Shown: positions 25,064-39,593 of the stretch, piece by piece
Position numbering within the stretch: the stretch's first letter is position 1
Layout: every line of letters starts with the position of its first letter
Origin: Mangifera indica
Lineage: Eukaryota > Streptophyta > Magnoliopsida > Sapindales > Anacardiaceae
Assembly (NCBI RefSeq): GCF_011075055.1
Contig: NC_058145.1
Coordinates: forward strand, 16,737,894-16,801,893
Reading direction: 5' to 3'
DNA: 64,000 nucleotides
Notes under the pieces: model-generated
Databases searched by the model: none
What the model was told of the DNA's origin: nothing
What the model saw: the letters and a program-made list of their open reading frames with translations, nothing else
Made by a program: the position numbers and the translations under genes

Positions 25064-26531
25064 ATGGGAAGGATGCTGGACGTGTTGCTTAGAAGGAATT
25101 TCAAAGCCTCTAAATTCAAAACCATCGTTAAACTTGCTCTTTCAAGAGATGCTATAATGAAGAACCAGCGCCAAGCTCGATTTTCCCATGCAAGATCTGA
25201 TGTTATCGAGCTACTTAACCTCGGCCTCCATGAACGAGCTCTTCTTCGTGTTAGTCACCGTCTTCTCTCTCGACCCTTTTCAACTCTATGCAATACGTGT
25301 ATTGAATTTGTGTATAAATTTTAAAGGACAGACTTGTTTTTTCCTTTTTTACAGGCTGAGTATGTGATTGAAGAGGAGAACATGCTGGACGTGCTTGTTA
25401 TGATAGAAAATTACTGCCACCTACTGATTGAAAGAGTCATGCTCATTCAGAATAACAAGTCCGTAGCTATCTTTTAAGATTAATTCTTTGAATATTGAGA
25501 GAGATTTTGATTGATGTGCGATAATATTTTACACAGGGAATGTCCTGAAGAGCTGAGAGAGGCAGTATCGAGCTTGATCTTTGCATCTTCAAGGTGTGGG
25601 GAGTTTCCTGAGTTGCTGAAAATTCGGGAGATGTTGACGTTGAGGTTTGGGAAAGAATTTGCCGCTCGTGCAGTTGAATTACGAAACAACTGTGAAGTCA
25701 ATCCTAGGGTATTCAAAAAGTTGCAGGTTTAGAATTTGATTTATATTAACTTTCTTACATTAAGGGCTGCTCTGTGGATTTTCACAGATTGTGCAGAAGT
25801 TGTCGTCTCAACAGCCTAGCATGGAGAGCAGATTGAAAGCACTCAAGGAGATTTCTGCAGAAATTGGTGTCACTCTTCATTTGGAGGAAGATGTTGGGAC
25901 TGCTGTCAAGGTATGGAAACTTGCATACTTGAAGAACCTTTTAATTACTGTTTCATTGCTAAGTAATTATTTCCTATGTTTGTAGGGGCAAAAGCAACAG
26001 GGGCCTAATGAATCAGCTACCTTTGATGATGCAAAGCTCGGTGTTGATACAGAGAATTTGTTTGCAGATTTGGAACAGGAGGAAAACTTTGCTGAATCTT
26101 TGAAAACAAGAAAGGAATACAGAGATGTGGCTACAGCTGCTCAAGATGCTTTTGAATGGGCTGCTTATGCGGCTGTGGCAGCAAGGGCTGCTATAGAACT
26201 CTTAGGGTCTGAATCACAGGACAATGATTCAGATGATGATGGCGGTGTTGGTGGTTCTAGTCATCCACAAGGTACTGGTTCTGTATCTTACCTGTCATCG
26301 ACACCAAATCTTCAAAGGGACAAATATGCAGTCATAGAGGAAGATGAAGGTTCTAATCATCGGTTGTACTTCAACAAAATGCAGCCCGTGGACAACCTTG
26401 GCTCAGAATCAGAAGGCGAAAACATGGTTGAAAATAGTGATGAGATTCATCTCAAAGAATTGAAACAAAATGAAAGGAATGCAGGGAGAGGATACGTTAT
26501 GAGAAAACAGTATCCAGAACAAGGGAAATGA
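25064..26531 (+). CDS. IST1-like protein (regulator of Vps4 activity, ESCRT-III associated)
   Basis: Exons 25064-25249, 25355-25458, 25537-25708, 25788-25910 and 25986-26531 give 376 residues. The N-terminal half is the IST1 fold, opening MGRMLDVLLRRNFKASKFK and with ECPEELREAVSSLIFASSRC in exon 3. The C-terminal half is an acidic, low-complexity tail (DNDSDDDGG) with an Ala-rich helix. IST1 proteins bind Vps4 and ESCRT-III at multivesicular bodies. In exon 3 two donors 18 bp apart are both in frame (after 25708 or after 25726); the first matches the family better (NPR then IVQKL). The stop at 26529-26531 comes early, because the next frame continues with family-like residues (see the next entry). 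Confidence 0.88.
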
Positions 26532-26799
26532 AGCAGCTTCAAATGAAGTTGATAATGACACAGAAAAGAACTAGGACAATTTGCCATGGCAAAAACATGA
26601 TGTTATGAATTCTAACAGGAAGCCTAGCTTGCCCATGATTGTGTACGAACACTTTAGAGAGAATAATGGAGATGATGATCAATGTCTTTTAGTTGATGGA
26701 ATAGATGGCAAGCTTTCTCACCAATCTCCAAAACTGGATTCACCAGAAACTCAGGATTTTTCTATGGTAAAATCTATGCAGAGGAGGCTTGAACTTTAG
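26532..26799 (+). pseudogene. Lost C-terminal tail of the IST1-like gene
   Basis: One base out of phase with the IST1 frame, the sequence reads GNEAASNEVDNDTEKN, then TAG, then a further stretch of coding-like residues to QRRLEL and a stop at 26797-26799. Composition (Asn, Asp, Glu, Ser) matches the tail upstream. This looks like original coding sequence cut off by a frameshift at 26523-26529 and a later TAG. It could instead be 3' UTR that reads open by chance. Confidence 0.45.
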
Positions 26800-27388
26800 A
26801 AAGCAATTACATGAACAATATTCAAGCACACACTGGAAGCAATTTTCAATGAGGACAATACGAAATCAGAATATACGAAAAACCGTTTAGTTTTATGTGC
26901 TACAAAAATTCAATTTTTGCTTAGCCAGATTTCATACTTAGCTCTATTACTGCATTATTTAGTTTATTTTGTTATTGCAGCTGTAAATCTAGACTGTGGT
27001 TGGAAACAAAGACATTGGAAATTTTAAGTTGTCGTTTGTCATACTGCGTTCAGTATGAGGAAAGTGACAGTAATACGCTAATGCAAGTATTGTGCATTCA
27101 CAGTCCATTCTTCAGAGAGGTGATTATTGTGCATAAACATTTGAGACATTGTAAAGAAATTTTTTGTAAGGCTCAAAAAAACTTCTTATCCGAAGTTCAT
27201 TGAAGTTACATAATCAAGGCAACAACTGACTTAAGCACACGTTTCGCAGCAAGGAATAAGTAAACAAAACTTGATTCCGCTTAAATTTAACACGAGAAAT
27301 ACAAAAGTCCCAAAAATTCCCAACATCTCACAAAACAAACCTGGCCTTCAGGATTTATCAGACTATAACACAAACTAACCAAAACTTT
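26800..27388. other. Convergent 3' regions of the IST1-like and PSRP-3 genes
   Basis: AT-rich, no gene. It holds the 3' ends of two genes facing each other. Confidence 0.5.
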
Positions 27389-28643
27389 CTACAAATTGCC
27401 ACTGCCATTTTGCCACAGGTTGATGATATCGGTAGCCTGATTGAGGAGGTTGATCCTCTCCATCTGAGAAATCCATGGCTTGCTCTCTAGCATAACCTTA
27501 AGCTCTTCCCAGGCATCTTTCCGTGGCCAAAAGTAATAAGGACTCAAAGGGACTGTTCCATGTCCTGGTATCATTTGATCTAGTGCAACTCCAATGTTAT
27601 TTTGCATCCAAATGAACTTCAATACAAGCCTTGGTTTCTTATTTGGCTTCACAAATACTCCAAGCTTCTACAGTAACAAGAAACCACATAAATAAGCACC
27701 AAAAGTAAACTGCTTTTTCAGTAATGCTTCATTCTGGAGTATTAATTATTTAAAGCTTAAGATTCTTTATCTTTCCCACTGTTAGTAGGCAAGCCAACAC
27801 AATTTATATAAAAGTATATATTGCAATCAAAATACAGAAGAAATCCAAATTTTACTTCCAATTCCAACTGAACCAAAACAGTAAAATAAAATCACCAACA
27901 AAAAACTAGTAGCATTATGGGTTCTTTCAAAACCACTAAGAAAAACATAGAAACACAAACCCCAGACATTGTATTGCTCCCGCAACAGACCTTCCATTGT
28001 TAAGGATTTCATAATGAAAGAGAACTAAACTCAAAAAACAAAAAATGTTTCTAGGTTCAAGCCTTGAAGTACTCTCTCTTTTGATTGCCCATGGGAGAAA
28101 AGCGCTTTAGCCTTTAGTTTACTTAGTTGTGTCTGGTTGAAGTGCTTAAAGCTATCAAAAAATATATTTTCTTTTCAAGCAATACCAATTTCAGTAAAAG
28201 CGCTCGTCCGACTTAACTCACAAAACCAAATAAAATAAATCCTTCTCTGGTGAACAAAAGCAATTGTAACAAAACTGTCATGTCCGATTTCTCTTTCATT
28301 TCCTGCAATTTCTATGTAACCAAACAGCATAAATAATACTGAATTTTTTTGTATTAAAAAAACCCACTTGTAATGTCAGACCCACAAAACATATAAACAA
28401 TCTAACCTGTTTCTGTGATGGGAAATTGAAGTCAGAGTCATCTACATGAGGCTGTTGGTTGAGTATTGGATCAACTATCGGCAATGAAGAAGATAAATTG
28501 AGTTTGAATCGTTTTGTGGAAGGGCTTTGTGAATGCGGTTTGAGATAGACTGAGGTTTTGATAAAGGGTTCAAAGAGAAGGTTTTTGGAAAGCAAGTTTT
28601 TTCTGGTTGTTGTTGTGGGGGGTTGAAACGACATCGACAACAT
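27389..28643 (-). CDS. PSRP3: Plastid-specific 30S ribosomal protein 3 (PSRP-3, cS23, Ycf65 family)
   Basis: Two exons, 28643-28407 and 27667-27389, joined in phase, give 171 residues, near the usual plant length. The first 75 or so residues are rich in Ser, Thr, Lys and Arg and poor in acids, like a chloroplast transit peptide. The mature part has the family signature: [34 protein letters not shown] and [13 protein letters not shown]. The protein is part of the chloroplast 30S subunit. An in-frame ATG 36 codons upstream (28751) exists; I prefer 28643 because the transit peptides of this family usually start close to MLSM. No sign of damage. Confidence 0.9.
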
Positions 28644-28759
28644 CTTGCGATGATTAGAAAGAGTGCGACAGTGCCTATGTGAAAGACGCCATCTTTGAGC
28701 AGCCAGAATTCTGTAATGAAGGCTGGGGAAAAGGAAACGGGTCGGCCCCATTTCAGGGA

Positions 28760-29790
28760 TCGGGTCACTTTTCTTAGGTTATTCCAAACTTTTGATGACA
28801 TAACAAATCGCACCCATTAAGTTTAAAATGTCTATTTACCACCCATCCATCAAAGTTGGATGATAATTTGTTATTTTTAGGATATATATTAAAGTTTATA
28901 TCATTTACATCCCCTAATAATATAACCAAATAATGATGTCAACTTAATTACTTCATATACTTATCTTCCGCTCACATTTTTTTTTTCCTTTTTTATTAAA
29001 AATACAAAGAGCGAGCTTGTAAATCTTCGTGCATTTGAGATGTCACAAAGTTGGTGAAACACAAAAATTTAACCAAAATGAAGTTTGTTAACAATAGCTC
29101 TGTGGGAGATCTCGGGCTTGCTATGGTTTTTCATTTGTTCCCTAGTACAACAATAAGATAACAAGTATTATCACTTGAATGCATTTTTATGATAGAAGTT
29201 GACAAAAAAAATTGTCATTCATGCAAAAGTAACAAGTGAAAATAGCCATTATATTGTTCTAATAAACAAAGTTGTCAGTTTTGTCATGTGCACATACTCT
29301 TTCTGGGGTTACATGTAAAAAAATAAGCTAATTAAATTAGTACTATAACTTGCAAATAAGGTATCAATAGTTGAAATCTCAGCTTCAAGATCGTATTGTT
29401 ACCTCTATTCAATCTAATACAATAAAAGTATTGTTTATTTGCCATTGAATCTGGCTCTGGCTCTGGCTCCTGTTTTAGAATAAGACCCAATTTCATAACA
29501 ACAGAAAAACTCATATATTGTTATTAATTGTTATTATGACATATTTAGATAAATCCCACGTTAACAAAACACATGAGAGATATTAGATTTGCTTATATAT
29601 CTTATATCACCTAGAAATGAGAAGATGAAACTTGTTTAAATAGCATGTGAGTTTCTTAAGATATTAATACCTGTTTTGAGTTGTAAAACCCAAAAACAAA
29701 ACTATGTTACACTGTGTATTTAGAGTAAACAATATCTTGACAATAGAGTGGACTATTAGATCTAAGATATTATAGCTGTGATGACAACAT
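28760..29790. other. PSRP-3 promoter and intergenic DNA
   Basis: No gene seen. A short GGCTCT repeat lies near 29451-29470. The rest is AT-rich. Confidence 0.5.
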
Positions 29791-29794
29791 TTAA

Positions 29795-30110
29795 ATAATA
29801 CCTATTGTATGAAGTGTTTATATGGGTGTGAAATCCGTAGGTGGAAAACATTACACCTTAGAATTAACTTGAATAAAGATCTTGCTGCACATATTAGAGC
29901 TTGAGAAGATGGCTCGTAAGCCCTCCAGGAACCGCTCTCAATTCCATTATAAATCACATGTTTTGAACAAATTTTGCCTTGTTTTATGTAGGTCTCCATC
30001 TCCTTTTTTAAATCATGATCTGATGAACTCATCAAATACCCCCACCATTTTTACCTCTGTACCAACCATGTTCAACAGATTTCTGATCCCATCTCTCTCC
30101 ATCAAAACCT
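29795..30110 (-). pseudogene. Inverted fragment of the 2-alkenal reductase last exon and 3' UTR
   Basis: The minus strand matches exon 6 and the 3' region of the reductase at 30621-33082 over about 300 bp. Shared residues include KEMETYIKQGKI and KHVIYNGIES, and the nucleotide match continues into 3' sequence (TACGGATTTCACA). The fragment has lost frame in the middle but keeps a normal family-like ending and stop (IQVNSKV then TAA). It lies head to head with the full gene, so transcripts of the two could pair. Confidence 0.8.
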
Positions 30111-30212
30111 ATAGCAAAAATTACCTTGAATGTTACAAAAATTAAACTATGCATACATACTCATGATAAAATGAGTAATATATTCTTTATTTCTTATTAC
30201 AATTTCAAATTG

Positions 30213-30360
30213 AATAATGTTATGTACATAATTTTATATATAAATAAAAACGTATCATTATATGATTGAATAATTATAACTTAAAGATAAAATAACATTT
30301 AATCACATAATGATATATAATTGTTTATATATAAAATTGTATACATAATTTTATTATTTA
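30213..30360. mobile_element. Palindromic AT-rich MITE
   Basis: The two halves are inverted copies of each other. The left arm holds GTACATAATTTTATATATAA and TATCATTATATGATT; the right arm, reverse complemented, holds AATTTTATATATAAACAATT and TATCATTATGTGATT. The whole unit would fold into one hairpin. Same family as 6596-6940. It lies in the promoter region of the reductase. Confidence 0.6.
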
Positions 30361-30620
30361 AGATATCCTTGAAACTATAACGATCCTCTTTACTATTAAG
30401 TTTTCAAACTTACCCATTACATATGAATCATGTGATAATAATTCTCTTTATTTGGATTGTATTGATTTTGATTCCTTCTTAACCATGTGATAATTGATCA
30501 TTCAGATTAATGGCATATCCTTATATTCAGAGAGTTATAGACTCATAGTCATCTGGAAAACATCTCACTGACACAACACAGTAATATCTAAAGCCATTTC
30601 TAAAAGACCAAACACAAAAA

Positions 30621-33082
<2,462 letters not shown>

Positions 33083-34077
33083 TTCTGAAATTCGGTCTTA
33101 TTCTAGAGTAGAAACAAGATTTAAACACTATTTTATTGTATTACATTGAATTAATAGAGATAATAATATAATATCAAAATTTATTTCTCCTCTTCAGTCA
33201 AATCCACTTCTCTTGTCTTCACCACCAACACTTGTTCATGGTTGCTCTATTCCCTTCCCTGTTACTCCATTGTTGTCATTTATATAATTTCAAAATTGAC
33301 ACATTATTACCATTGTAACAGTTCTCTTTTCATTACTTGTATTGTTATAAATTTCTGAATTGTGTGGCTGGTATAGCAATCACAATCATTGTCACCGTTT
33401 ATTACTATAAACAAATCATTGTCATTATAAATTGTCACTCTCTATTTGTCTGTTGTTGTCGAGCTCGAACACTACAATGAATTCTCTTGGGCTGGGAAAA
33501 AAAGAAAATAGGTCAAAATACTTATTAATACTCACCTCACCAGGTATATATTATTCAATCTCTTTTAATTATAGATAAACAATTAGATGAGTAAATCATA
33601 TAATAAAACGTAAATTTATTTATACTAATTCATTATCTATCATACATATATTATTATTGATGATCAAAACTCTCTATAATTGGGGTGGTTGCGGTAGGTA
33701 ATATTAGAAGACTAAATTATTTTCCACATAATAGAAGAACCACAATCAAGCACCTCTTTGCTCAGCTGTAATTGAACAATAACAAATATGCGTCCAAAGA
33801 TGAGAGATATGTAAATAATTTTTCGTTATTAATAGCAAAGAAAGATTAAAAAAACCTAGAACTTTGTTCGTATAGCAATGTTGACCCGTCATAAGTTAAA
33901 TATAGAATTGTTGTCCACCGCTCTTAAAAATGTTTACCTGTTCCTTAACAAACCCTAACAAATTTTCAATGCTGTTCTAACATGTATAAATACAGATTCA
34001 ATTCACAATGAAATCAAACCCGAAAACACAAATCACTTTTGATTTGATCGATTAAATTACAGCTAGAGCTTTTAGCG
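33083..34077. other. Intergenic DNA before the cysteine-rich peptide gene
   Basis: AT-rich, no gene recognised. The last 100 bp probably hold the promoter and leader of the next gene (a TATAAATACAG lies near 33985). Confidence 0.5.
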
Positions 34078-34846
34078 ATGGCTTTTTATAAGAAAAGTGA
34101 TTGTGGGTTAATATTAGGGTTTTGTATTATGGCAGTTCTTATTGTGGGCAACGAGGCCCTCCATGAAGGTTACAAAAGATGCAGAAATTATTGTCATGAG
34201 GAATTGAAAGCAAGTCCTTACGATTGCTCCATCTTTTGTTTCTTTAAATGTGCTCCTTCAATGGGTGGCACTGGCTGCTTCCGTTCTAGTAAGTTGTTTT
34301 TGTCTTTTTGTTTCTTTATTCTGAATTGGTTGTTCTCCATCGTTATGAGCCCACTCACCCTTAGGGTTAGACTTGATGTGGGATTTTCTTCAAATTTGAA
34401 CCATAGTTCAGATTGAATAAACAGAGTTTGAGTAAATGATTGAATTTGTTTCATTAATTAGTCAAGTTATAAGATATTTAAATTCAAGTCAAATTAAATT
34501 GAATTTAAAGTTAAATTATTTTTGATCTTGGGTTTGAGTTTTAGTTTGTCAAGTTTAAACTAAGTCTTATCCATGCTTGATCCTAATCATATCCAACCCT
34601 CCTCACTTTTGATTTATTCTGAAAAAAAGGTTTGATTTTGTTGCAGTGGGACAACAAGAGCAAGTTCTAGAAATTCCACGGCAGTTTTTGGTGAAGGCTC
34701 CAGCACCGGAACCAACATCACTTGAGCAACGGACTCCTAAAATGAATCCCAAATCCGATTCCAATTTCAATTCCGATTCAGGTTCCAATTCACTTCCAAG
34801 TCAAAGTGCAATTTCAGTTCCGTCTTCCATTGAGGAGAAGGCTTAA
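34078..34846 (+). CDS. Secreted cysteine-rich peptide with Ser/Pro tail (thionin-like family possible)
   Basis: Exons 34078-34288 and 34647-34846 (GTAAGT donor, TTGTTGCAG acceptor) give 136 residues. The first 27 or so form a signal peptide with a hydrophobic core (LILGFCIMAVLIV) and likely cleavage after GNEA. The mature N-terminal part has six cysteines with spacing C-x3-C-x10-C-x3-C-x3-C-x8-C. The second exon adds a Pro/Ser/Asn-rich tail (NFNSDSGSNS) without cysteines. It recalls plant thionin-like secreted peptides, but the spacing is not diagnostic and I do not assign a function. It may act outside the cell in defence or signalling. Confidence 0.7.
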
Positions 34847-36570
34847 ACTAACGTGTAACGCTTGGTACATGAATACAAGTTTTTGTCAAGAGAAGAAAGT
34901 GTTTGCAGAATCATAGAGAGGGGAAGGCGATGATTTGTTTTCATTATATATTTCAATCAAATATTGTCTTATCATTGTTCCATATTCTCCCGTTGCTCGA
35001 ATAATACGCATCACATATATTTCTTTTGACAAGAATTCTTCGATTTTGTCTAGAATATAACTTTCAATTATGATTAACATTTATGTAATTATAATTTAGG
35101 TGGCCTAATCAAAATGTTAACGTAATTTCAAAATTAAATCGATGGTTAAACCAATAATTGAACAACTTTGACCCCTCTTAGGTTTGACACTGCTTCAATA
35201 TCACTGATGTCAAAATAAAGGTTTATCAGTGGTGCATATTTGTTAGTATCACTAAATTATATCTTAGGTTTGTGAATTGAGCTTGTTGAATTAAGTCTGA
35301 CTTGCTCAAAACTTCGGCGAATTGTTGTGGAGTTGAAGCAGTGAAAAAAAGCTAAGAAAAATACAAATTATTCAAACAAACAGTCATACCCCATTATTTG
35401 TCCTTACATATGTCGTTTTATAAAATCCGAATAGTTTTTGTCTATACCTGAATTAATAAATTAAAATACAAAATTTTTGGTCCAATTCACCCAAGACTTG
35501 AATTTGTTTCGATAAAAAGAAAATTTTTTAAGACCAAACGCTGGGTCTTGGGCTTGTGCGACCCCATTGAGAGACCTGCATGTTGTGGAAATTGACTGTG
35601 TGTGTGGACAAGGAGTGTACAAATCATCTCCATTTTGATTGATTTGTATTTTTTGAATTCTATGCATATATTCTCTAAGGAATTGCGTGTAGAAGTTGCC
35701 TTGTTCTAATTTTAAGGTTTTTTTTTTTTTTACGTAAAATAATTTTAAAGTAATTTGATGAATAATGACGTGTTTGGTTTCTTTCTTTCTCGTCTCCATC
35801 ATCTATCGCAATCAAGGGGGTGGAGCCGGTCCACGTGAATTATGCACCCAAAGTCGAAGCTATTCACGTGAAAAAGAAGAATCAAAATTCAGAGTTTGAA
35901 TTTGACATGTGACAGAATTAAGGTGAACAGCACAATATTCCATTATTTGTAACAGTGACAACGACAATTTCCTACAGGAATTGTGATTTGTGCCCATTTA
36001 AAAGGCTGAGTCTGATATATTGTTGGTCGGTTTAAACATAATCTCTTGTTTGAGCTCATCCTCTTTTCTTGGATCACTCCAATGTCTCGGCTTCACCATT
36101 AACAAAACTTTGTCTAATGGTTGTTCTCATCCTAGAAAATGACTTCATTGTCGTTATTGTGAGGGCCCCGATGTTCTTAAAGATTAAGGCAATGTCGAGC
36201 ATTGATTGGCAGTAGTGATATGTGGTTTTTAGGGTTGTTCAGTAGATTGAAAAGACAGTAGACTGAGTTTGTCAGTGCAGTGTGAATCATTTATCACTTT
36301 TAAATCCTCGTAAATAGAGTAATGGTAATATATTATTATATAATTATTTATTTAAAATTATTTAATTATATAAAAATATATTATTATTATTATTATTTAA
36401 TTTAATATTTATTATAAATACATATAATTTTATTTATATTATATGAAGTCATGATAAATGATAGATTTCTTTTCAAAACAACCTAAATGAGTAAAGTAAT
36501 AATAATAATAATAAAAACGTTTCTTGGCAACCAGCTCCGAAACGCATCCTCCTTACTCCCTCACGCTGAC
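34847..36570. other. Intergenic DNA
   Basis: No gene recognised. Two CACGTGAA sites near 35832 and 35865 resemble ABRE/G-box half contexts. An AAT repeat lies near 36497-36513. Confidence 0.5.
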
Positions 36571-36577
36571 TATAAAT
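36571..36577 (+). promoter_or_regulatory. TATA box of the small two-exon gene
   Basis: TATAAAT in the context CTGACTATAAATCAAGC, 90 bp upstream of the candidate ATG at 36661. A good plant TATA position; it supports transcription starting near 36600. Confidence 0.55.
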
Positions 36578-36660
36578 CAAGCTCAAGCTTCACTTAAGAA
36601 TCCACAGATAAATTTATCTATTTCTACTTTTTCTCCTTTGATTTCTCTTCCATTGCATAT

Positions 36661-37222
36661 ATGCACTTTATACATATGAAATTCTCAATGAAGAATCCAT
36701 TTATCGATCTCAGCTCTATCTCTTTTACTGAAACTGCTAACAAGCATTGCGGAGGAGGAGGAGGTAAAAGAGATCGTGCCAGGAAAAAAATTGTTCTAAA
36801 GATACAGAAGAAGCAGGTATGAGTTAATTATATTTCTTTAATGTCAGATGAGTTTCTGAATAGGTCGAAATTAAAGCTAATTTTTGCAAAAAAATTATTA
36901 CAGATTTCACTGTTTTTATAGATATTAAGTGCCAAACAGCTCTAACTATATGAACAGTCCAATCTGACGAGAAAATTAGGGTTTTCCAAGAATGTTTTGA
37001 TTTGCATAATTCATAAAGAAGCTTCCTATTTTCTTGTTTTCTTCTAGTTCAATTATTGGTATATCCAAGGTTTTTTTGGGTAATTTTTTCTATTAACAGG
37101 TTTAACATTTCTTTTTCTTTCTCTTTTTCTTCCAGTTTCTTATGTTAATGTGGAAAGTGTCATATGGACTTTATCCTCGCATTCAATCGACTGTGTCAAC
37201 TGTGTTATACATACATACATAA
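36661..37222 (+). CDS. Possible small basic protein, two exons, family not recognised
   Basis: The first exon, 36661-36816, runs from the ATG to a GTATGA donor. After an intron ending in a long pyrimidine tract (CTTTCTCTTTTTCTTCCAG), exon 2 at 37136-37222 continues in phase to TAA. The product has 80 residues, with a Gly run, a basic stretch (GKRDRARKKIVLKIQKKQ) and a hydrophobic segment (FLMLMWKVSYGLYP). Without splicing the frame stops after 53 residues. A TATA box lies at the right distance upstream. I do not recognise the family; conservation in a related genome would be needed to call it real. Confidence 0.42.
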
Positions 37223-37408
37223 ATATGTATGTATGTAAGTAAGTAATAGTGAAACGTACAAATTATATACTTCTTCTCACTCTATCTTTTTCTCTTTTTT
37301 CTCCTCTCTTACAACAGGCAAGGGATGCCGAAAGTTACCCATGAAAATTTGTTTGGAATATTCATTTGAGCAAGATATAATGCGTAGCTTGTGTGTTTGA
37401 AGGACCAT

Positions 37409-37790
37409 GGGGTTAAATGGTTTGAGAACCTCGGCCTCGGACCTTCATTGCAATAATTTTTTAAGGTTCAAGAGATTAAGTAATCAAGTGACTTTAATCT
37501 TGAACCTTCTTTGAATCAATTTTTTGAGGATTTGGGGGTTAAAGGGTTACATAACCTCGACCTCGAACTTGTATTAAATTTATTTTTTAAAAGTTTCAAG
37601 GATAAATATTCAAGTAATTTCAACCTCAGTTCATCACTGCGATCATATTTTAAGGATTAGGAGATTAATCGATCTTGAATTTCAATCATGATTTTTTGTT
37701 GAGCCCATTTTTGAAGGATGAAAGGGTTAAAGGGTTAGACAACTTCAATTTTGGACTTTTATAGAACTTAGATTCTTGACCTTAAACCTT
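37409..37790. repeat. Degenerate tandem repeat, unit about 62 bp
   Basis: About six diverged units follow one another. Each begins near a GGGGTTAA-like motif or its decayed form, passes through AACCTCGACCTCGAAC-like sequence, and ends near ATTTTTTAAGGA. Alternate units look more alike, which suggests a 125-bp higher-order period. No coding role. Confidence 0.65.
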
Positions 37791-37799
37791 CATTGAACT

Positions 37800-39584
37800 C
37801 GTAAAATTGTTCCTTAATGTTTCACAATAAATGTAAACCACCTTAGAACCTTAATAATTTTATGTCTTTCGTGTACTCCTCAATCATGTGATTGAGATTT
37901 TGAATTGTTAATGAATAGTAAATTCATTTTTGCTTAGATGCCGGTTTGTTGCTATGGGTAGTGAAGGTGTGGTTGATGTTATTTTGTATGTGCCTTTATC
38001 TTTGTTATTTATTACTTCATAAATGTGACTTTTCTATATAACGCCGAATACGAGTAATTACAACTGTATAGATTAATTATGCCACAATTATATGTAATAG
38101 ATAAAATTTTAACTGTTATTGATACTCGTACTTTATCATTTCTTTAATTTGTCTTTAACAAATTATGCCAAAATAATATTTTTCTAAATATTCAAGTTAG
38201 TTTAAATTACTTTCGTGTTAACTTTAATACCACCCAATTTAGTTTCAAATTATATAGGGTTGATCCGAAACAAATTTTATGTTTAAAAATTCAATCTTAA
38301 TTCGATTTTTTTTTATGTTGTGTCATGTGAAATTAACAAATGTGTTAAAAATTGCTCACATAACTTTTGAGGACAATGAATCAACATTAATTAGGATAAC
38401 ATTTAATTTTATTAATCATAAAGTTAAATTGACTCTTTAATTCATGAAATTTTGGTAATGAATCTTTGTGTACAAAATAATTTTGTATTTAATATCTATT
38501 TAAGGATAACAAAAGAAACAAAGTAAAATGCATGTGGTACTTCAAAATAAGAAAATCAAATACAAGTGGATTCAAAATTCAGTGGGAACTTGAGCCCCTG
38601 CTTGCCCTAGTGGCTGTGTCATATCCTGCTCTTTTTAATGGATGGTCGCTTGGCTTATTGACTGACCATTCAGCCTTTTGTCATAAAATAGAAGATAAGA
38701 TGATTGGTATATTTGTGGATCGATCTTTCTTTGGCTCTTTGCCTATTTGTATCTTTGATAAGACACAATATTCTCTGCAGTCCTAGAATGTATGTATAGT
38801 TCATGTCATCTTCAATAATTTAGAGGTCAACATCAACTTCGACTTGATATGTATCGGGTGTGTATAGTTCTTTCTTTTATTATTTGAGTTATTTAATTGG
38901 TTTGTCGATGAAAAATTACAATAATATTTTATTATTAATAATTTGAATAATTCTCACTTTCAATTTAGATATTAAATAATTATTAAAATAATATTAATTT
39001 TGTTACGATATTACCCAACAACTACAACTTATTAATACTAGAGTTTTCATAATAGCTCTGGTACAGGTGGATGTTAAACCATCGACTGTTATATGTCCAT
39101 TTTATACATTGATAGGTTCAAGAGCCACTCATTCCCAGATATACAAATGCCTCATCTTTGAAAAATATATTTAGGTTGCAAGGTTTGTACAAAGAATTAT
39201 GCAATACAAATGACTAAACAATGCTACAAGATTGAAATATGACACACACAAAAGGAGGATCAATAGAAGACAAAACACACAACAAATCAGCAACTCCACA
39301 CCCAAGACTCCCTCAAACAGGATTTATGAATTCAGAAATTTAGAAGAGCATGAACAGACTCCTATGGTAGTTCCACATCGTCATCCTCAGCTTCTTAAAA
39401 ATTCCTTTACTATTATTATAATTTTTTTTTTAAATCTGAATGACTATCACAGGCAGTTTATAGTACCTCCAAATGACATGAGTTTTCTCCCCTTCACAAG
39501 TTCTCTATGAAATTCAATAGACAATGATACACAAAAATTCATAATAACCCAATCCATACCAGCATCTCCAAAAATCTTGAACCA
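37800..39584. other. Intergenic DNA with a decayed MITE
   Basis: No gene supported. The 84-codon frame near 38532-38786 has no recognisable features. A decayed PIF/Harbinger MITE piece is listed separately. Confidence 0.5.
38898..39010. mobile_element. Decayed fragment of the PIF/Harbinger-like MITE
   Basis: TTGGTTTGTCGATGAAAAAT and ATAATATTTTATTATTAAT match the end and interior of copy B (31970-32020) in the same order. Ends and target duplication are not preserved. Confidence 0.5.
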
Positions 39585-39593
39585 TAGATTTAA

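Noticed and set aside
26581..26799. Separate small gene after the IST1-like gene
   Set aside because: Its reading frame continues across a TAG into IST1-like tail sequence, so it is better seen as a lost extension.
28644..28751. Longer PSRP-3 N terminus from the ATG at 28751
   Set aside because: Would add an unusual basic stretch before a normal transit peptide start; more likely 5' UTR.
37409..37790. CRISPR-like repeat spacing
   Set aside because: Repeats are diverged and contiguous with no constant-repeat and unique-spacer pattern; plant nuclear DNA.
38532..38786. 84-codon plus-strand frame
   Set aside because: No family motif, no promoter or splice support, in repeat-rich intergenic DNA; likely chance.
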